Shown piece after piece: positions 8,330 through 16,370 of a DNA stretch of 64,000 nucleotides (positions are counted from its first letter, which is position 1; every line of letters starts with the position of its first letter). This DNA is from UBA9732 sp045116915 (GTDB lineage: Bacteria > Spirochaetota > Spirochaetia > Sphaerochaetales > Sphaerochaetaceae). Under the pieces are notes generated by a model, which was not told where the DNA came from, searched no databases, and saw nothing but the letters and a program-made list of their open reading frames with translations. A program made the translations under genes and the position numbers. The stretch spans positions 26,287 to 90,286 of the forward strand of contig JBGUMQ010000046.1 in NCBI GenBank assembly GCA_045116915.1. Reading direction: 5' to 3'.

Positions 8330-9001
8330 ATGAGTTTCAGTGACATCTTCAAATCGAGTTTCCTTGAGAACGTGACCGCGGTATCCCTTCCGGATATGGC
8401 GCTTTCGCTGGTTCTGTCGTTCTGTCTTGGCATGTTCATCTACCTGGTCTACAAGAAGACCTACAGCGGTGTCATGTTCAGCCGCACATTCGGCGGATCG
8501 CTTGTGGCCATGACGATGATCACGACAATGGTCATCCTTGCCGTCACATCCAACGTGGTGCTCTCCCTCGGTATGGTCGGTGCCCTTTCGATCGTGCGTT
8601 TCAGAACAGCGATCAAGGAGCCGATGGATATCGCGTTCCTCTTCTGGGCAATCGCCGGCGGTATTGTGCTGGCAGCCGGAATGATTCCTCTTGCGATAGT
8701 CGGAAGTGTGATCATCGGTCTGATTATGATCGTGTTCTGCAACCGCAAGACCATCGAGAAGCCCTTCATCCTTGTTGTCTCCTGCGCCGATGCCGATGCG
8801 GAGAAGAAGGTCGACGAGTACCTCAGGACCCAGGTCAAGAAGGTTGTCGTGAAGAGCAAGTCCGCCCAGAAGGGAAGCATCGAGCTTACATGCGAGGTCA
8901 ACCTGAAGAGCGACGATACCGCTTTCGTGACCAAGCTGTCGGATATGGACAAGGTCAACAGCGCTGTCCTGGTGAGCTACAACGGCGATTACATGGGGTG
9001 A
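8330..9001 (+). CDS. DUF4956 membrane protein
   Basis: This 223-residue protein has an N-terminal membrane part with about four helices (residues 15-135) and a soluble C-terminal domain (about 140-223). The segment LSLGMVGALSIVRFRTAIKE is the hallmark of DUF4956 and MgtC/YhiD-like proteins. The C-terminal part (ILVVSCADADAEKKVDEYL) looks like a small ACT-like alpha/beta domain. The start has a GAGAGGA site. The gene lies between VTC and CotH genes, with only three bases to the CotH start. Its biochemical role is unknown. In such clusters it is thought to work at the membrane with VTC and CotH partners (inference from gene association). Confidence 0.8.
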   Translation: MSFSDIFKSSFLENVTAVSLPDMALSLVLSFCLGMFIYLVYKKTYSGVMFSRTFGGSLVAMTMITTMVILAVTSNVVLSLGMVGALSIVRFRTAIKEPMDIAFLFWAIAGGIVLAAGMIPLAIVGSVIIGLIMIVFCNRKTIEKPFILVVSCADADAEKKVDEYLRTQVKKVVVKSKSAQKGSIELTCEVNLKSDDTAFVTKLSDMDKVNSAVLVSYNGDYMG

Positions 9002-9004
9002 TGT

Positions 9005-11152
9005 ATGGTCAGAAGCAAGACCATCAATCTGATCTGCTGCATCTGTCTTGCCGTGATGCTCGTCCTGGCCGTGGTGGTCTGGGTGTGCAAGGCGGCAGAG
9101 GGCAAAAGGCAGACGGTTGAAATGGGATATGAGAGCCTCTTCGACAAGAGCTACGTGCATTCCATAGACATCGAGATCGACAACTGGACCACTTTCATCG
9201 ATTCGGCAACCGGCGAGGAGTATGTCTCGTGCGATGTCACCATCGACGGCGAGAAGGTCAGGAACGTGGGTCTCAGGGCCAAGGGCAACACATCCCTGTC
9301 GTCCGTGGCCTCGCTGGGAAGCGAGAAGTACTCGTTCAAGATCGAGTTCGACCACTTCAACGACGGGACCCTGTACAGGGGACTGGACAAGCTGAGCCTG
9401 AACAACCTGATCTACGACGCCACGATGATGAAGGACTACCTCGCCTACACCCTGATGGGGGAGATGGATGTGCCGTCTCCGCTGTGCAGCTATGTCCAGA
9501 TCACCGTCAACGGCGAGGACTGGGGCCTGTATCTGGCGGTCGAGGGCGTCGAGGAGAGCTTCATGCAGCGCAACAACATGACCCGCGGAGAGCTCTACAA
9601 GCCCGACAGCATGTCGTTCGGAGGCGGAAGGGGAAACGGCCAGGAGTTCGATTTCGAGCAGTTCCGTGTGGATGACGACGAAAGCACTTCCCAGGAGCAG
9701 TCCGAAGCGCAGCCGGCGACGCAGTCCGGAGCGCCACAGTCGTTCTCCGGAATGGACTTCTCCTCGTTCTCCGGCGCTTCCATGCCTTCCGGAATGTCCT
9801 TCCCCGGCGGGAACATGTCCGGCATGGGTATGCCATCGGGAAGCATGTCATCGGGCAGCATGCCATCAGGAAACATGTCTTCCGGCAGTATGCCATCGGG
9901 TAGCCAGATGCCGTCCGGCACGAGCATGCCATCGGGAAGCATGCCATCGGGAAGTATGCCGTCCGGAAGCATTCCGTCCGATGTGAACGTCTCCGATTTC
10001 GCAGGCATGACGCCGCCGTCAGGGGATTTCTCATCCATGGATTTCTCCTCGCTGGATTTCGCTTCCGCTGATTTCTCCGGCTCGGGTTTCCCCGGTTCCG
10101 ACAGCATGGGAGGTTTCTCCATCGCAGGCTTTGCCGGCAACTTCAACTTCGGAATGGGAAGCAGCGACGTCAAGCTGCAGTACATAGACGATGATCCCGA
10201 CAGCTATTCGAACATCTTCAGCAACGCGAAGACCAAGCTCTCCAGGACCGACAAGACACGTCTGATCAGTACCCTGAAGAAGCTGAATTCCGGTGAGGAC
10301 GTGCAGGATGCCGTATTCACGGACGAGGTCATAAACTACCTCGCCGTACATGATTTCCTGCAGAACAGCGACAGCTACACGGGAATGATGGTCCACAACT
10401 ACTACCTCTACGAGGAGGACGGGCAGCTCGCCATCATCCCTTGGGACTACAACCTTGCGTTCGGCGGCATGAACGGCTCCGACGGCACATCGCTCGTCAA
10501 CAGCCCGATCGACACACCTGTCACCAACGGCAGCACAAGCGACCGCCCGCTGATAGCGTGGATCTTCGAGGACGAGCAGGCGCTCGGGCAGTACCACGAG
10601 ACCTACAGCCGGTTCGTGTCCGAATACATCGAAAGCGGCTGGCTGGAGAAGGAGATTGCTCGTGTGTCGGAGATGATCAGGCCCTATGTGGAAGCCGACG
10701 ACAACTCCTTCTACAGCGTGGATGAATTCGACCAGGCCGTGGCCACGCTGCAGTCGTACTGCGCACTGCGAGGCCAGAGCATCCGCGGACAGCTGGACGG
10801 CACCATCCCGTCCACATCCAACGGTCAGAGAAGCGCAAGCGCATCTCTTGTCGATGCCTCTGGTCTCAACGTATCGACCGTGGGTTCCATGGGCAGCGGA
10901 GGAGGCTTCGGCGGTGGCGGCTTCGGAGGCGGCTTCAGCGCAGGTGGCTCCGACAGAGGCGGGATGCCGTCCGGGATGATGGAGCAGAGAACGATGCCTT
11001 CATCCATGGACTTCGGCAAGGATTTCTCCATGCCGCAGGGATTCCAGGGGACTGCTTCGAACAAGAAAGCCTGGCTTCAGGTGGGACTCTATGTCCTGAT
11101 ACTGCTTGTCGCCATAGGCGTGGTCCTGCTGGTGCGCAGGCGCAACGAATGA
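9005..11152 (+). CDS. CotH-family protein kinase-like, membrane-anchored
   Basis: This 715-residue protein is anchored by an N-terminal helix (about 8-28) and has a second hydrophobic helix at the C-terminus (KAWLQVGLYVLILLVAIGVV) followed by RRRNE. Between them is a CotH kinase domain: KLSLNNLIYDATMMKDYLAY, GLYLAVEGVEESF, GELYKPDS, then YLAVHDFLQNSDSY (near 453) and AIIPWDYNLAFGG (catalytic-type Asp near 481). CotH proteins are atypical Ser/Thr kinases first known from spore coats. A long Met/Ser/Gly/Pro low-complexity insert (about 257-326) followed by an Asp/Phe/Ser stretch splits the kinase domain, and a Gly-rich linker precedes the last helix. It is last in the VTC-DUF4956-CotH unit and a strong terminator follows. 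Confidence 0.85.
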   Translation: MVRSKTINLICCICLAVMLVLAVVVWVCKAAEGKRQTVEMGYESLFDKSYVHSIDIEIDNWTTFIDSATGEEYVSCDVTIDGEKVRNVGLRAKGNTSLSSVASLGSEKYSFKIEFDHFNDGTLYRGLDKLSLNNLIYDATMMKDYLAYTLMGEMDVPSPLCSYVQITVNGEDWGLYLAVEGVEESFMQRNNMTRGELYKPDSMSFGGGRGNGQEFDFEQFRVDDDESTSQEQSEAQPATQSGAPQSFSGMDFSSFSGASMPSGMSFPGGNMSGMGMPSGSMSSGSMPSGNMSSGSMPSGSQMPSGTSMPSGSMPSGSMPSGSIPSDVNVSDFAGMTPPSGDFSSMDFSSLDFASADFSGSGFPGSDSMGGFSIAGFAGNFNFGMGSSDVKLQYIDDDPDSYSNIFSNAKTKLSRTDKTRLISTLKKLNSGEDVQDAVFTDEVINYLAVHDFLQNSDSYTGMMVHNYYLYEEDGQLAIIPWDYNLAFGGMNGSDGTSLVNSPIDTPVTNGSTSDRPLIAWIFEDEQALGQYHETYSRFVSEYIESGWLEKEIARVSEMIRPYVEADDNSFYSVDEFDQAVATLQSYCALRGQSIRGQLDGTIPSTSNGQRSASASLVDASGLNVSTVGSMGSGGGFGGGGFGGGFSAGGSDRGGMPSGMMEQRTMPSSMDFGKDFSMPQGFQGTASNKKAWLQVGLYVLILLVAIGVVLLVRRRNE
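9775..9981 (+). repeat. Low-complexity tandem repeats encoding (M/S)PSGS
   Basis: Imperfect repeats of roughly 15 bases (ATGCCATCGGGAAGC and variants) encode MPSGS, MSSGS and MPSGN units within the CotH-like gene. Codon variants TCGGG, TCAGG and TCCGG alternate, so the repeat is not a fresh single-unit expansion. Confidence 0.85.
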
Positions 11153-11169
11153 AGGTACCGAAAGAAAAT

Positions 11170-11203
11170 CACCGGCCGGAATGAATCGGCCGGTGTTTTT
11201 TTT
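11170..11203 (+). terminator. Strong rho-independent terminator after the CotH gene
   Basis: The perfect nine-base stem CACCGGCCG/CGGCCGGTG with an eight-base loop is followed by eight T. It ends the VTC-DUF4956-CotH transcription unit. Confidence 0.93.
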
Positions 11204-11340
11204 CGCCGGTGCGATCGTCCGGACACAATCCGGAGGGAGCGGCTTTCCGACAAGCTTTCAATTAATCACTTTACCTGACAGGGTCATCGTTTTATCATTC
11301 ATTAGGGGACAATATCTGGAAACGGGAGAGCGGAGCGGAT

Positions 11341-13020
11341 ATGGAAATGAATGATGCGACATTCAGACGGACAGTACTGGTGGTGGAGGATGAGCAGGTC
11401 AACAGCCAGCTCCTGGGCTTCATCCTCAGCGAGGAATACAACGTCCTGTACGCTGAAGACGGCTTGAAGGCGCTGGAAATCCTCAGGGAGAACAGGGGAA
11501 CCATCTCCATGGTCCTCACCGACATCAAGATGCCGAAGATGGACGGTTTCACGCTCATCTCCGAGATGCGGTCGGATGAGGACCTCTGCAGGATACCCGT
11601 GATGGTGCTCACTTCCGAAAGCGACTATGAGGAGAAGAGCCTTCATCTGGGAGCGATAGACTTCCTCACCAAGCCATACGACATGCCGTCGATCATCAAG
11701 GCCAGGGTGAGGAGGATCATCGAGCTTTCGGAAGGCAGGATGATCATCAGCGCCACCGAGAAGGACTACATCACCGGGCTGTACACCAGGGAGTTCTTCT
11801 ACGAGTACGGACAGCGTCGCGAGCATTACAATTCGGGCAAGAGGTTCGATGCCGTTGTGGTGGACCTGGACAGGTTCCATGTCATCAACGAGCTCTACGG
11901 CCGCAACTTCGGCAACAAGGTGCTCAAGGCCGTGGCCGAGGTGCTTTCGGATTTCGCCTCAAGGCACAACGGAATCGCGTCCAGGGAGGAGAAGGATGTC
12001 TTCCATGTCCTTTGCCACCACAACGAAAGCTATGACGGCCTTGTGGAGGAGGTCAAGGCGGGACTCAGGCAACTGAACCCCGGGATCAGGTTCGGCCTGA
12101 GACTGGGAGTGCTTGCCGATGTGGACCCGTCGGTCAGCCTTCTCCAGCAGTTCGACAAGGCGAGGAACGCATGCAACACGCTGAGGGCGGGCAGGACCGT
12201 TTCCGTTGCGTTCTACAGCGATGAGATGCACAGGAAGGAGCTTCTGGAGGAGAGGCTCCTCAATGAGATGCAGGGTGCGCTGGACGGGAAGCAGTTCGAG
12301 GTCTGGTACCAGCCCAAGTTCGCCATCCAAGGCGAGAAGCCCGTTCTCAAAAGCGCCGAGGCCCTGGTCAGGTGGAGACATCCGGAACTGGGCATGATCA
12401 GTCCGGGAGTGTTCATCCCGCTTTTCGAGAGGAGCGGGCTGATCGACCGTCTGGACCGCTATGTCTGGTCCGAGTCCGCCGCGCAACTGGGGAAATGGAG
12501 AAGGGGATCGGGGCCTTCCGTCTCCGTATCGGTGAATGTCTCCAGGGTGGATCTGTTCGACAGCGGGGTCGGCAATGTGCTGGAAGGCATGCTGGAGGAG
12601 AACGGAATCGGTTTCGGAGACCTGTTCCTTGAGATCACGGAGTCCGCCTATTCGGAGGACACCGCACAGATGATCGAGGCGATCGGGAACCTGCGGGATA
12701 TGGGTTTCCGCATCGAGATGGACGATTTCGGATCGGGTTATTCATCGCTCAAGAGCCTTGCCGAGATGCCGGTGGACGTGATAAAGCTGGACATGTCCTT
12801 CGTAAGGAGGATACACGAGAACAGGACGACCTTCAGGATGGTCGAGCTTGCCGTGGAGATGGCCAGGAGTCTTGGAGCCCCGGTTGTGGCCGAAGGGGTT
12901 GAGAACGAGGAGCAGTACCGTCTTCTGAAGCAGATCGGTTGCGACTACATCCAGGGGTATTACTTCTCAAGGCCTCTTCCGGTGGCGGAATTCGAGGCTT
13001 TCGCACAGAAGTGGAGGTGA
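11341..13020 (+). CDS. Response regulator with degenerate GGDEF and EAL domains
   Basis: This 559-residue soluble signalling protein probably hydrolyses c-di-GMP. The receiver domain (about 10-130) carries the phospho-acceptor in LTDIKMPKMDG (Asp61), VLTSES and FLTKPYD. The central GGDEF-like domain (about 140-285) keeps TGLYTREFF and DLDRFHVINE, but the GGDEF signature is replaced by SREEKDVFHV, so it should not make c-di-GMP. The EAL domain (about 300-545) looks complete: AEALVRW (near 339-345), SVNVSR, LEITES, MDDFGSGYSS, DVIKLDMSF and VAEGVEN. A free HPt protein gene follows four bases after the stop. No histidine kinase is adjacent. Confidence 0.92.
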   Translation: MEMNDATFRRTVLVVEDEQVNSQLLGFILSEEYNVLYAEDGLKALEILRENRGTISMVLTDIKMPKMDGFTLISEMRSDEDLCRIPVMVLTSESDYEEKSLHLGAIDFLTKPYDMPSIIKARVRRIIELSEGRMIISATEKDYITGLYTREFFYEYGQRREHYNSGKRFDAVVVDLDRFHVINELYGRNFGNKVLKAVAEVLSDFASRHNGIASREEKDVFHVLCHHNESYDGLVEEVKAGLRQLNPGIRFGLRLGVLADVDPSVSLLQQFDKARNACNTLRAGRTVSVAFYSDEMHRKELLEERLLNEMQGALDGKQFEVWYQPKFAIQGEKPVLKSAEALVRWRHPELGMISPGVFIPLFERSGLIDRLDRYVWSESAAQLGKWRRGSGPSVSVSVNVSRVDLFDSGVGNVLEGMLEENGIGFGDLFLEITESAYSEDTAQMIEAIGNLRDMGFRIEMDDFGSGYSSLKSLAEMPVDVIKLDMSFVRRIHENRTTFRMVELAVEMARSLGAPVVAEGVENEEQYRLLKQIGCDYIQGYYFSRPLPVAEFEAFAQKWR

Positions 13021-13024
13021 CATC

Positions 13025-13366
13025 ATGACAATAGAAGATATCAGGGATTTCGGAGCGGATATACAGGAAGGCATGGGACGCTGCATGGGAAACAGCGCGT
13101 TCTACATCAGGCTAGTCGGACTGATGCCCAAGGACCGGAATTTCGGGATCCTGTACGATTCCATCGAGAAGGGCGATCTGGATTCCGCTTTCGAGGCCGC
13201 GCATGCGCTGAAGGGTGCGCTCGGGAACCTTTCGCTCACGGCCCTCTACGAGCCTGTGGTGGAGATCACCGAACTGCTCAGGAAAAGAACGCCGATGGAT
13301 TACTCGGCCCTTGTCGCCGGAATCAGGGCGAAGCACGAGGAGCTGGAGAGACTCTGCAACAGCTGA
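13025..13366 (+). CDS. HPt (histidine phosphotransfer) domain protein
   Basis: This 113-residue all-helical protein consists of one HPt domain. The phospho-acceptor motif is AAHALKGALGNL with His near residue 60, the usual H-x-LKG context. HPt proteins shuttle phosphoryl groups between hybrid kinases and response regulators. The gene begins four bases after the REC-EAL gene and its AGGTGA ribosome site overlaps the preceding stop, so the two are almost certainly co-translated. It likely donates phosphate to Asp61 of that regulator, with the kinase encoded elsewhere (inference). Confidence 0.88.
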   Translation: MTIEDIRDFGADIQEGMGRCMGNSAFYIRLVGLMPKDRNFGILYDSIEKGDLDSAFEAAHALKGALGNLSLTALYEPVVEITELLRKRTPMDYSALVAGIRAKHEELERLCNS

Positions 13367-13394
13367 GCCTCCGACCATCCGGTCCGCAAACCGG

Positions 13395-14645
13395 TCATTC
13401 CCCGGAATCCGTTGTGTTGAGTCCGGGGTAATCCTTTTTGTCGAATCCTGCCATTACGGCCAGGATGACGATCTCCAGCATTCCTATCCCTATGATGGAC
13501 AGCCAGGCCGTCCGTGAGCCGCTGGTGTCGTAGAGCCATCCCGTCAGCAGCTGGATCCCGGATCCGCTCAGTCCGCAAACAACGTTCATGACCGAAAGGA
13601 TCCTGCCCCTGTGGGATGCCGGAATCCTCCTTGTCAGGAACGGGGAGGAGGAGATCGTATTGAATATCTCTCCGAATGTGAAGACCGTGATCGCCACGAA
13701 ACAGAGCCATGGAGTGCGGATGAACAGCAGGAAAATGAGGTATCCGAGCAATATCAGGCTCTCGCCGACAAGCATCTTGCCCGCCTCCCGCAACTTGACG
13801 AACACTCTTGTTATCACAGCCGTACACGTCACGACCACTATGCAGTTCACGCTGGTCATGGAACCGAACAGGACCGAGCCTCTCTCCGCATACGTGATAC
13901 CCATGTCCAAGGGCATGAGGTAGTTGTACATCGAATAGACGCCGTTGGCCAGGGCCGATGCCAGAATGAACAGCCATACGACACGGTTGTGCCGTATGTA
14001 TGAGAATGCGGAGACCTTGGAATCCAGGTCCGCCTCGTAGTCCGACCGGGCACCATCGTCCTTCTCCCTGTGCACATCCTTGATCCTGAAGAAGATCAGT
14101 ACAGTGCTCAGTGCTATGGCGATTCCGTTTATGAGGAACGCCAGGTTCAGGTGGTTGTTGAACAGGAATCCGGCGAGGGTGGGTGAGAGGACCAGGCCCA
14201 GGTTGGATCCCAGATAGCTCAGCGAGTACGCCTTCTCCCTGTCTTTCGAGGTGGAGAAATCCGCAACCAGGGCATCATAGCTGGGCCATTCGACCGTCTG
14301 GAACAGCGATGCCACCGAGAAGACTATGATGGATGACAGCGTCACCGGAACCAGAGCGCAGTAGATGAAGCTGGCGATGGAGACCAGGTCGCAGACCACG
14401 ATGATGTTCTTCTTGTTCAACCTGTCCGCGAGCTTGCCTCCGCTCAGCGAGATGGGGAGCCTCACCATGCTGTAGACCATCACGCACGCGGCGATGACCG
14501 TGGCGTTCAGGCCGAGCTTGCGGTTCAGGATGAGGGTGAACATGGGCCAGATCATGGACCCCATGTTGGTCATGATCCTGCCTATTAGCAGTATGTAGAG
14601 TTCTTTCCTGAGGCCCTTGTACTGGCTGAATATCCCGGTTCTCAC
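13395..14645 (-). CDS. MFS transporter
   Basis: This 416-residue major facilitator has twelve predicted helices. Between helices 2 and 3 it has the motif-A-like GGKLADRLNKKN, and it carries RGRILSVMNVVCGLSGSG in the C-terminal half. The central loop (RIKDVHREKDDGARSDYEADLDSK) is charged and cytoplasmic. The resemblance is to multidrug-type or sugar-efflux facilitators, but the substrate is unknown. Its ATG overlaps the surE stop (ATGA), making it the last gene of the thyA-folA-DHH-DHH-surE operon. It ends convergently with the HPt gene, 28 bases apart, with no convincing terminator. Confidence 0.85.
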   Translation of the reverse strand: MRTGIFSQYKGLRKELYILLIGRIMTNMGSMIWPMFTLILNRKLGLNATVIAACVMVYSMVRLPISLSGGKLADRLNKKNIIVVCDLVSIASFIYCALVPVTLSSIIVFSVASLFQTVEWPSYDALVADFSTSKDREKAYSLSYLGSNLGLVLSPTLAGFLFNNHLNLAFLINGIAIALSTVLIFFRIKDVHREKDDGARSDYEADLDSKVSAFSYIRHNRVVWLFILASALANGVYSMYNYLMPLDMGITYAERGSVLFGSMTSVNCIVVVTCTAVITRVFVKLREAGKMLVGESLILLGYLIFLLFIRTPWLCFVAITVFTFGEIFNTISSSPFLTRRIPASHRGRILSVMNVVCGLSGSGIQLLTGWLYDTSGSRTAWLSIIGIGMLEIVILAVMAGFDKKDYPGLNTTDSGE

Positions 14646-15370
14646 GATGGCGACTGCATGGATGAGAGCTTCCGGTATGCCTCAATGGCCGTGCGGTCGA
14701 CGGTCAGCGGCGTGACCGAGACATAGCCGTTCATCACGGCATCCAGGTCCTCGTCCAGATTCCTGGTCCCTTTGTATGTGGAGTAACCGCATGCCATGAA
14801 CATGTCCGGTTCCGTCTCCTTGAAAGTGTCCTTGAAGAAGGCGTTGCCCTGCCGTGTCAGGAGAATGCCCTTCGGGTCGGCCGGGATGTTCACGTTCCAG
14901 ATCGGGTTGAAGTCGAAGTACCTGTTGCGCGTCATGTGGTCGTATATCTTGTCCAGGCTCCTGGCCGCACCGTCGAATGTCTCCGGGATGGTCGAGAACG
15001 CTATCGCCCTGCACTTGAAGTATGCGGCCTCGAAGATGGCGGCGTCCGTCCCGGAGTAGGCGATGTCCTCTCCGACGTTCAGTCCCCTGTTGATTCCCGA
15101 GAGCACCAGGTCGAATTCCCTGTCAAGGCCGGTATTGGCGATACGCACGCAGTCGGAAGGCGACGAGTCGACGCTCCAGCATTCGATGCCCTCCAGCCAG
15201 TCGACCTTCCTCACCTCGAACGACGTGTGGATGTTGATGCTGTGGCTCTTGGCGCTCTGTTCGACCTTGGGAGCAACGATGGTCACATCTCCGAGTTTTG
15301 TGGCCCATTTTGCAAGTATCTCGATTCCAGGGGCCCTTATTCCGTCATCGTTGGTTACAAGTATCCTCAT
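14642..15370 (-). CDS. surE: 5'/3'-nucleotidase SurE
   Basis: SurE removes phosphate from nucleoside monophosphates in the cytoplasm and needs a divalent metal. The 242-residue protein begins MRILVTNDDGIRAPG, with metal-binding Asp8 and Asp9. It then shows APKVEQSAKSHSI and LSGINRGLNVGEDIAYSGT, the other conserved SurE blocks. The chosen ATG at 15370 overlaps the stop of the upstream DHH gene (ATGA) and matches the family N-terminus. An in-frame ATG two codons earlier (15376) is possible. It sits in an operon of nucleotide-handling genes (thyA, folA, two DHH phosphoesterases), which supports a housekeeping role in nucleotide turnover. Confidence 0.93.
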   Translation of the reverse strand: MRILVTNDDGIRAPGIEILAKWATKLGDVTIVAPKVEQSAKSHSINIHTSFEVRKVDWLEGIECWSVDSSPSDCVRIANTGLDREFDLVLSGINRGLNVGEDIAYSGTDAAIFEAAYFKCRAIAFSTIPETFDGAARSLDKIYDHMTRNRYFDFNPIWNVNIPADPKGILLTRQGNAFFKDTFKETEPDMFMACGYSTYKGTRNLDEDLDAVMNGYVSVTPLTVDRTAIEAYRKLSSMQSPS

Positions 15371-16359
15371 AGCCATCCCTCGTTTTCCGCCTTGTAGTCC
15401 CTGAGCATGCTCTCCGCATCGTCTATCAGGGCGTACATATCGGATGCTTCCTTTATCGTGGCTCCGGATGCGTTGGCATGTCCGCCTCCGCCGTATCTGT
15501 TGGCCAGTTTGTCTATGGCTATGAACCTGGATCTGAGCCTGACCCTGATGGTTCCGTCGGGGTTGTCGATGAATGCCAGCCAGATGAGGCATCCCTTTAT
15601 CCTGTTCATGAACTCCACGCTGTTGCTGGCCTGCTCGCGGGTGAGGTTGAAGTACTCCTGCATCTTCCTGTCCACGTACAGGTACGCCACTCCGCTGGGG
15701 GTGATCTTCATCTTGTCGAACACGCTGGACTGGAACTTGAAGTATCCGAAATCCTCCAGATAGAGGTTCGCGTAGATGTTCTGCTTGTCCACTCCGAAGT
15801 CCAGGAGATATCCTGCGAGCCTGAGCGTCTCGCCGGAGGTCTCCATGTATTTGAAGCGTCCGCTGTCGGTGACCATGCCGGTGTAGATGAGCGTGGCCGC
15901 GCGCCTGTCGCACTTGAGCACGTCCCTGAAAGTGTATTGGAAGGCCGCCACCATCTCGCAGACCGATGAGCGTTCCGGCTCGACCCAGGCCACGTCACCG
16001 TACGGGGTGACGTCTATGTGGTGGTCGATCTTCACGATCTCGGCGAACTTGTCGTGATGGGGATTCGCGGCGCGGTTGAGGCCGGCGGTGTCCAGCACGA
16101 TTCCCAGGGCTCCGTCATAGTCGACGGTCTCCGGGTCAGTCTCCTCCGTACCCATGAAGGCCAGGTGCTCGGACTTGTCCTCGTTCGAGACGATGACCGT
16201 CTTTTCCGGGAAAGACAGCCTGAGTATGTGCGCAAGGCCGTGGGTCGATCCCAGGGCATCCCCGTCCGGTCTCTGGTGACGGAATATGACGATCCTGTCA
16301 TACTCCATGATCTTGGCGAGAACCGCCTTCTTGATATCCGTATTCTGTTCTTTGATCAT
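15367..16359 (-). CDS. DHH-DHHA1 phosphoesterase, NrnA-like (copy 2)
   Basis: This 330-residue cytoplasmic phosphoesterase belongs to the family of NrnA (nanoRNase and pAp phosphatase). Metal-binding motifs are present in order: FRHQRPDGDALGS, VLDTAGLNR, VKIDHHIDV (the DHH motif) and TGMVTDSGRFKY. The DHHA1 substrate domain ends with YGGGGHANASGA, the usual RNA/nucleotide-binding GGGH loop. It overlaps surE by four bases downstream. A paralogue of similar length lies 11 bases upstream, so the pair arose by old tandem duplication. Likely substrates are short oligonucleotides or 3'-phosphoadenosine 5'-phosphate; which copy does what cannot be told from the sequence. Confidence 0.9.
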   Translation of the reverse strand: MIKEQNTDIKKAVLAKIMEYDRIVIFRHQRPDGDALGSTHGLAHILRLSFPEKTVIVSNEDKSEHLAFMGTEETDPETVDYDGALGIVLDTAGLNRAANPHHDKFAEIVKIDHHIDVTPYGDVAWVEPERSSVCEMVAAFQYTFRDVLKCDRRAATLIYTGMVTDSGRFKYMETSGETLRLAGYLLDFGVDKQNIYANLYLEDFGYFKFQSSVFDKMKITPSGVAYLYVDRKMQEYFNLTREQASNSVEFMNRIKGCLIWLAFIDNPDGTIRVRLRSRFIAIDKLANRYGGGGHANASGATIKEASDMYALIDDAESMLRDYKAENEGWL

Positions 16360-16370
16360 ACACTTCCACT

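Noticed and set aside
9775..9981. CRISPR-like or intergenic tandem repeat
   Set aside because: The repeats stay in frame in the CotH-like gene and encode MPSGS units; there are no spacers.
13379..13394. Terminator between the HPt and MFS genes
   Set aside because: CCGGT/ACCGG forms a short stem, but no T run follows on either strand.
15371..15913. An open frame that extends SurE upstream to 423 residues
   Set aside because: The extra part is antisense-free but out of frame with the intact DHH phosphoesterase gene on the same strand, reads as Arg/Gln/His-rich shadow protein, and SurE proteins begin at MRILVTNDD.
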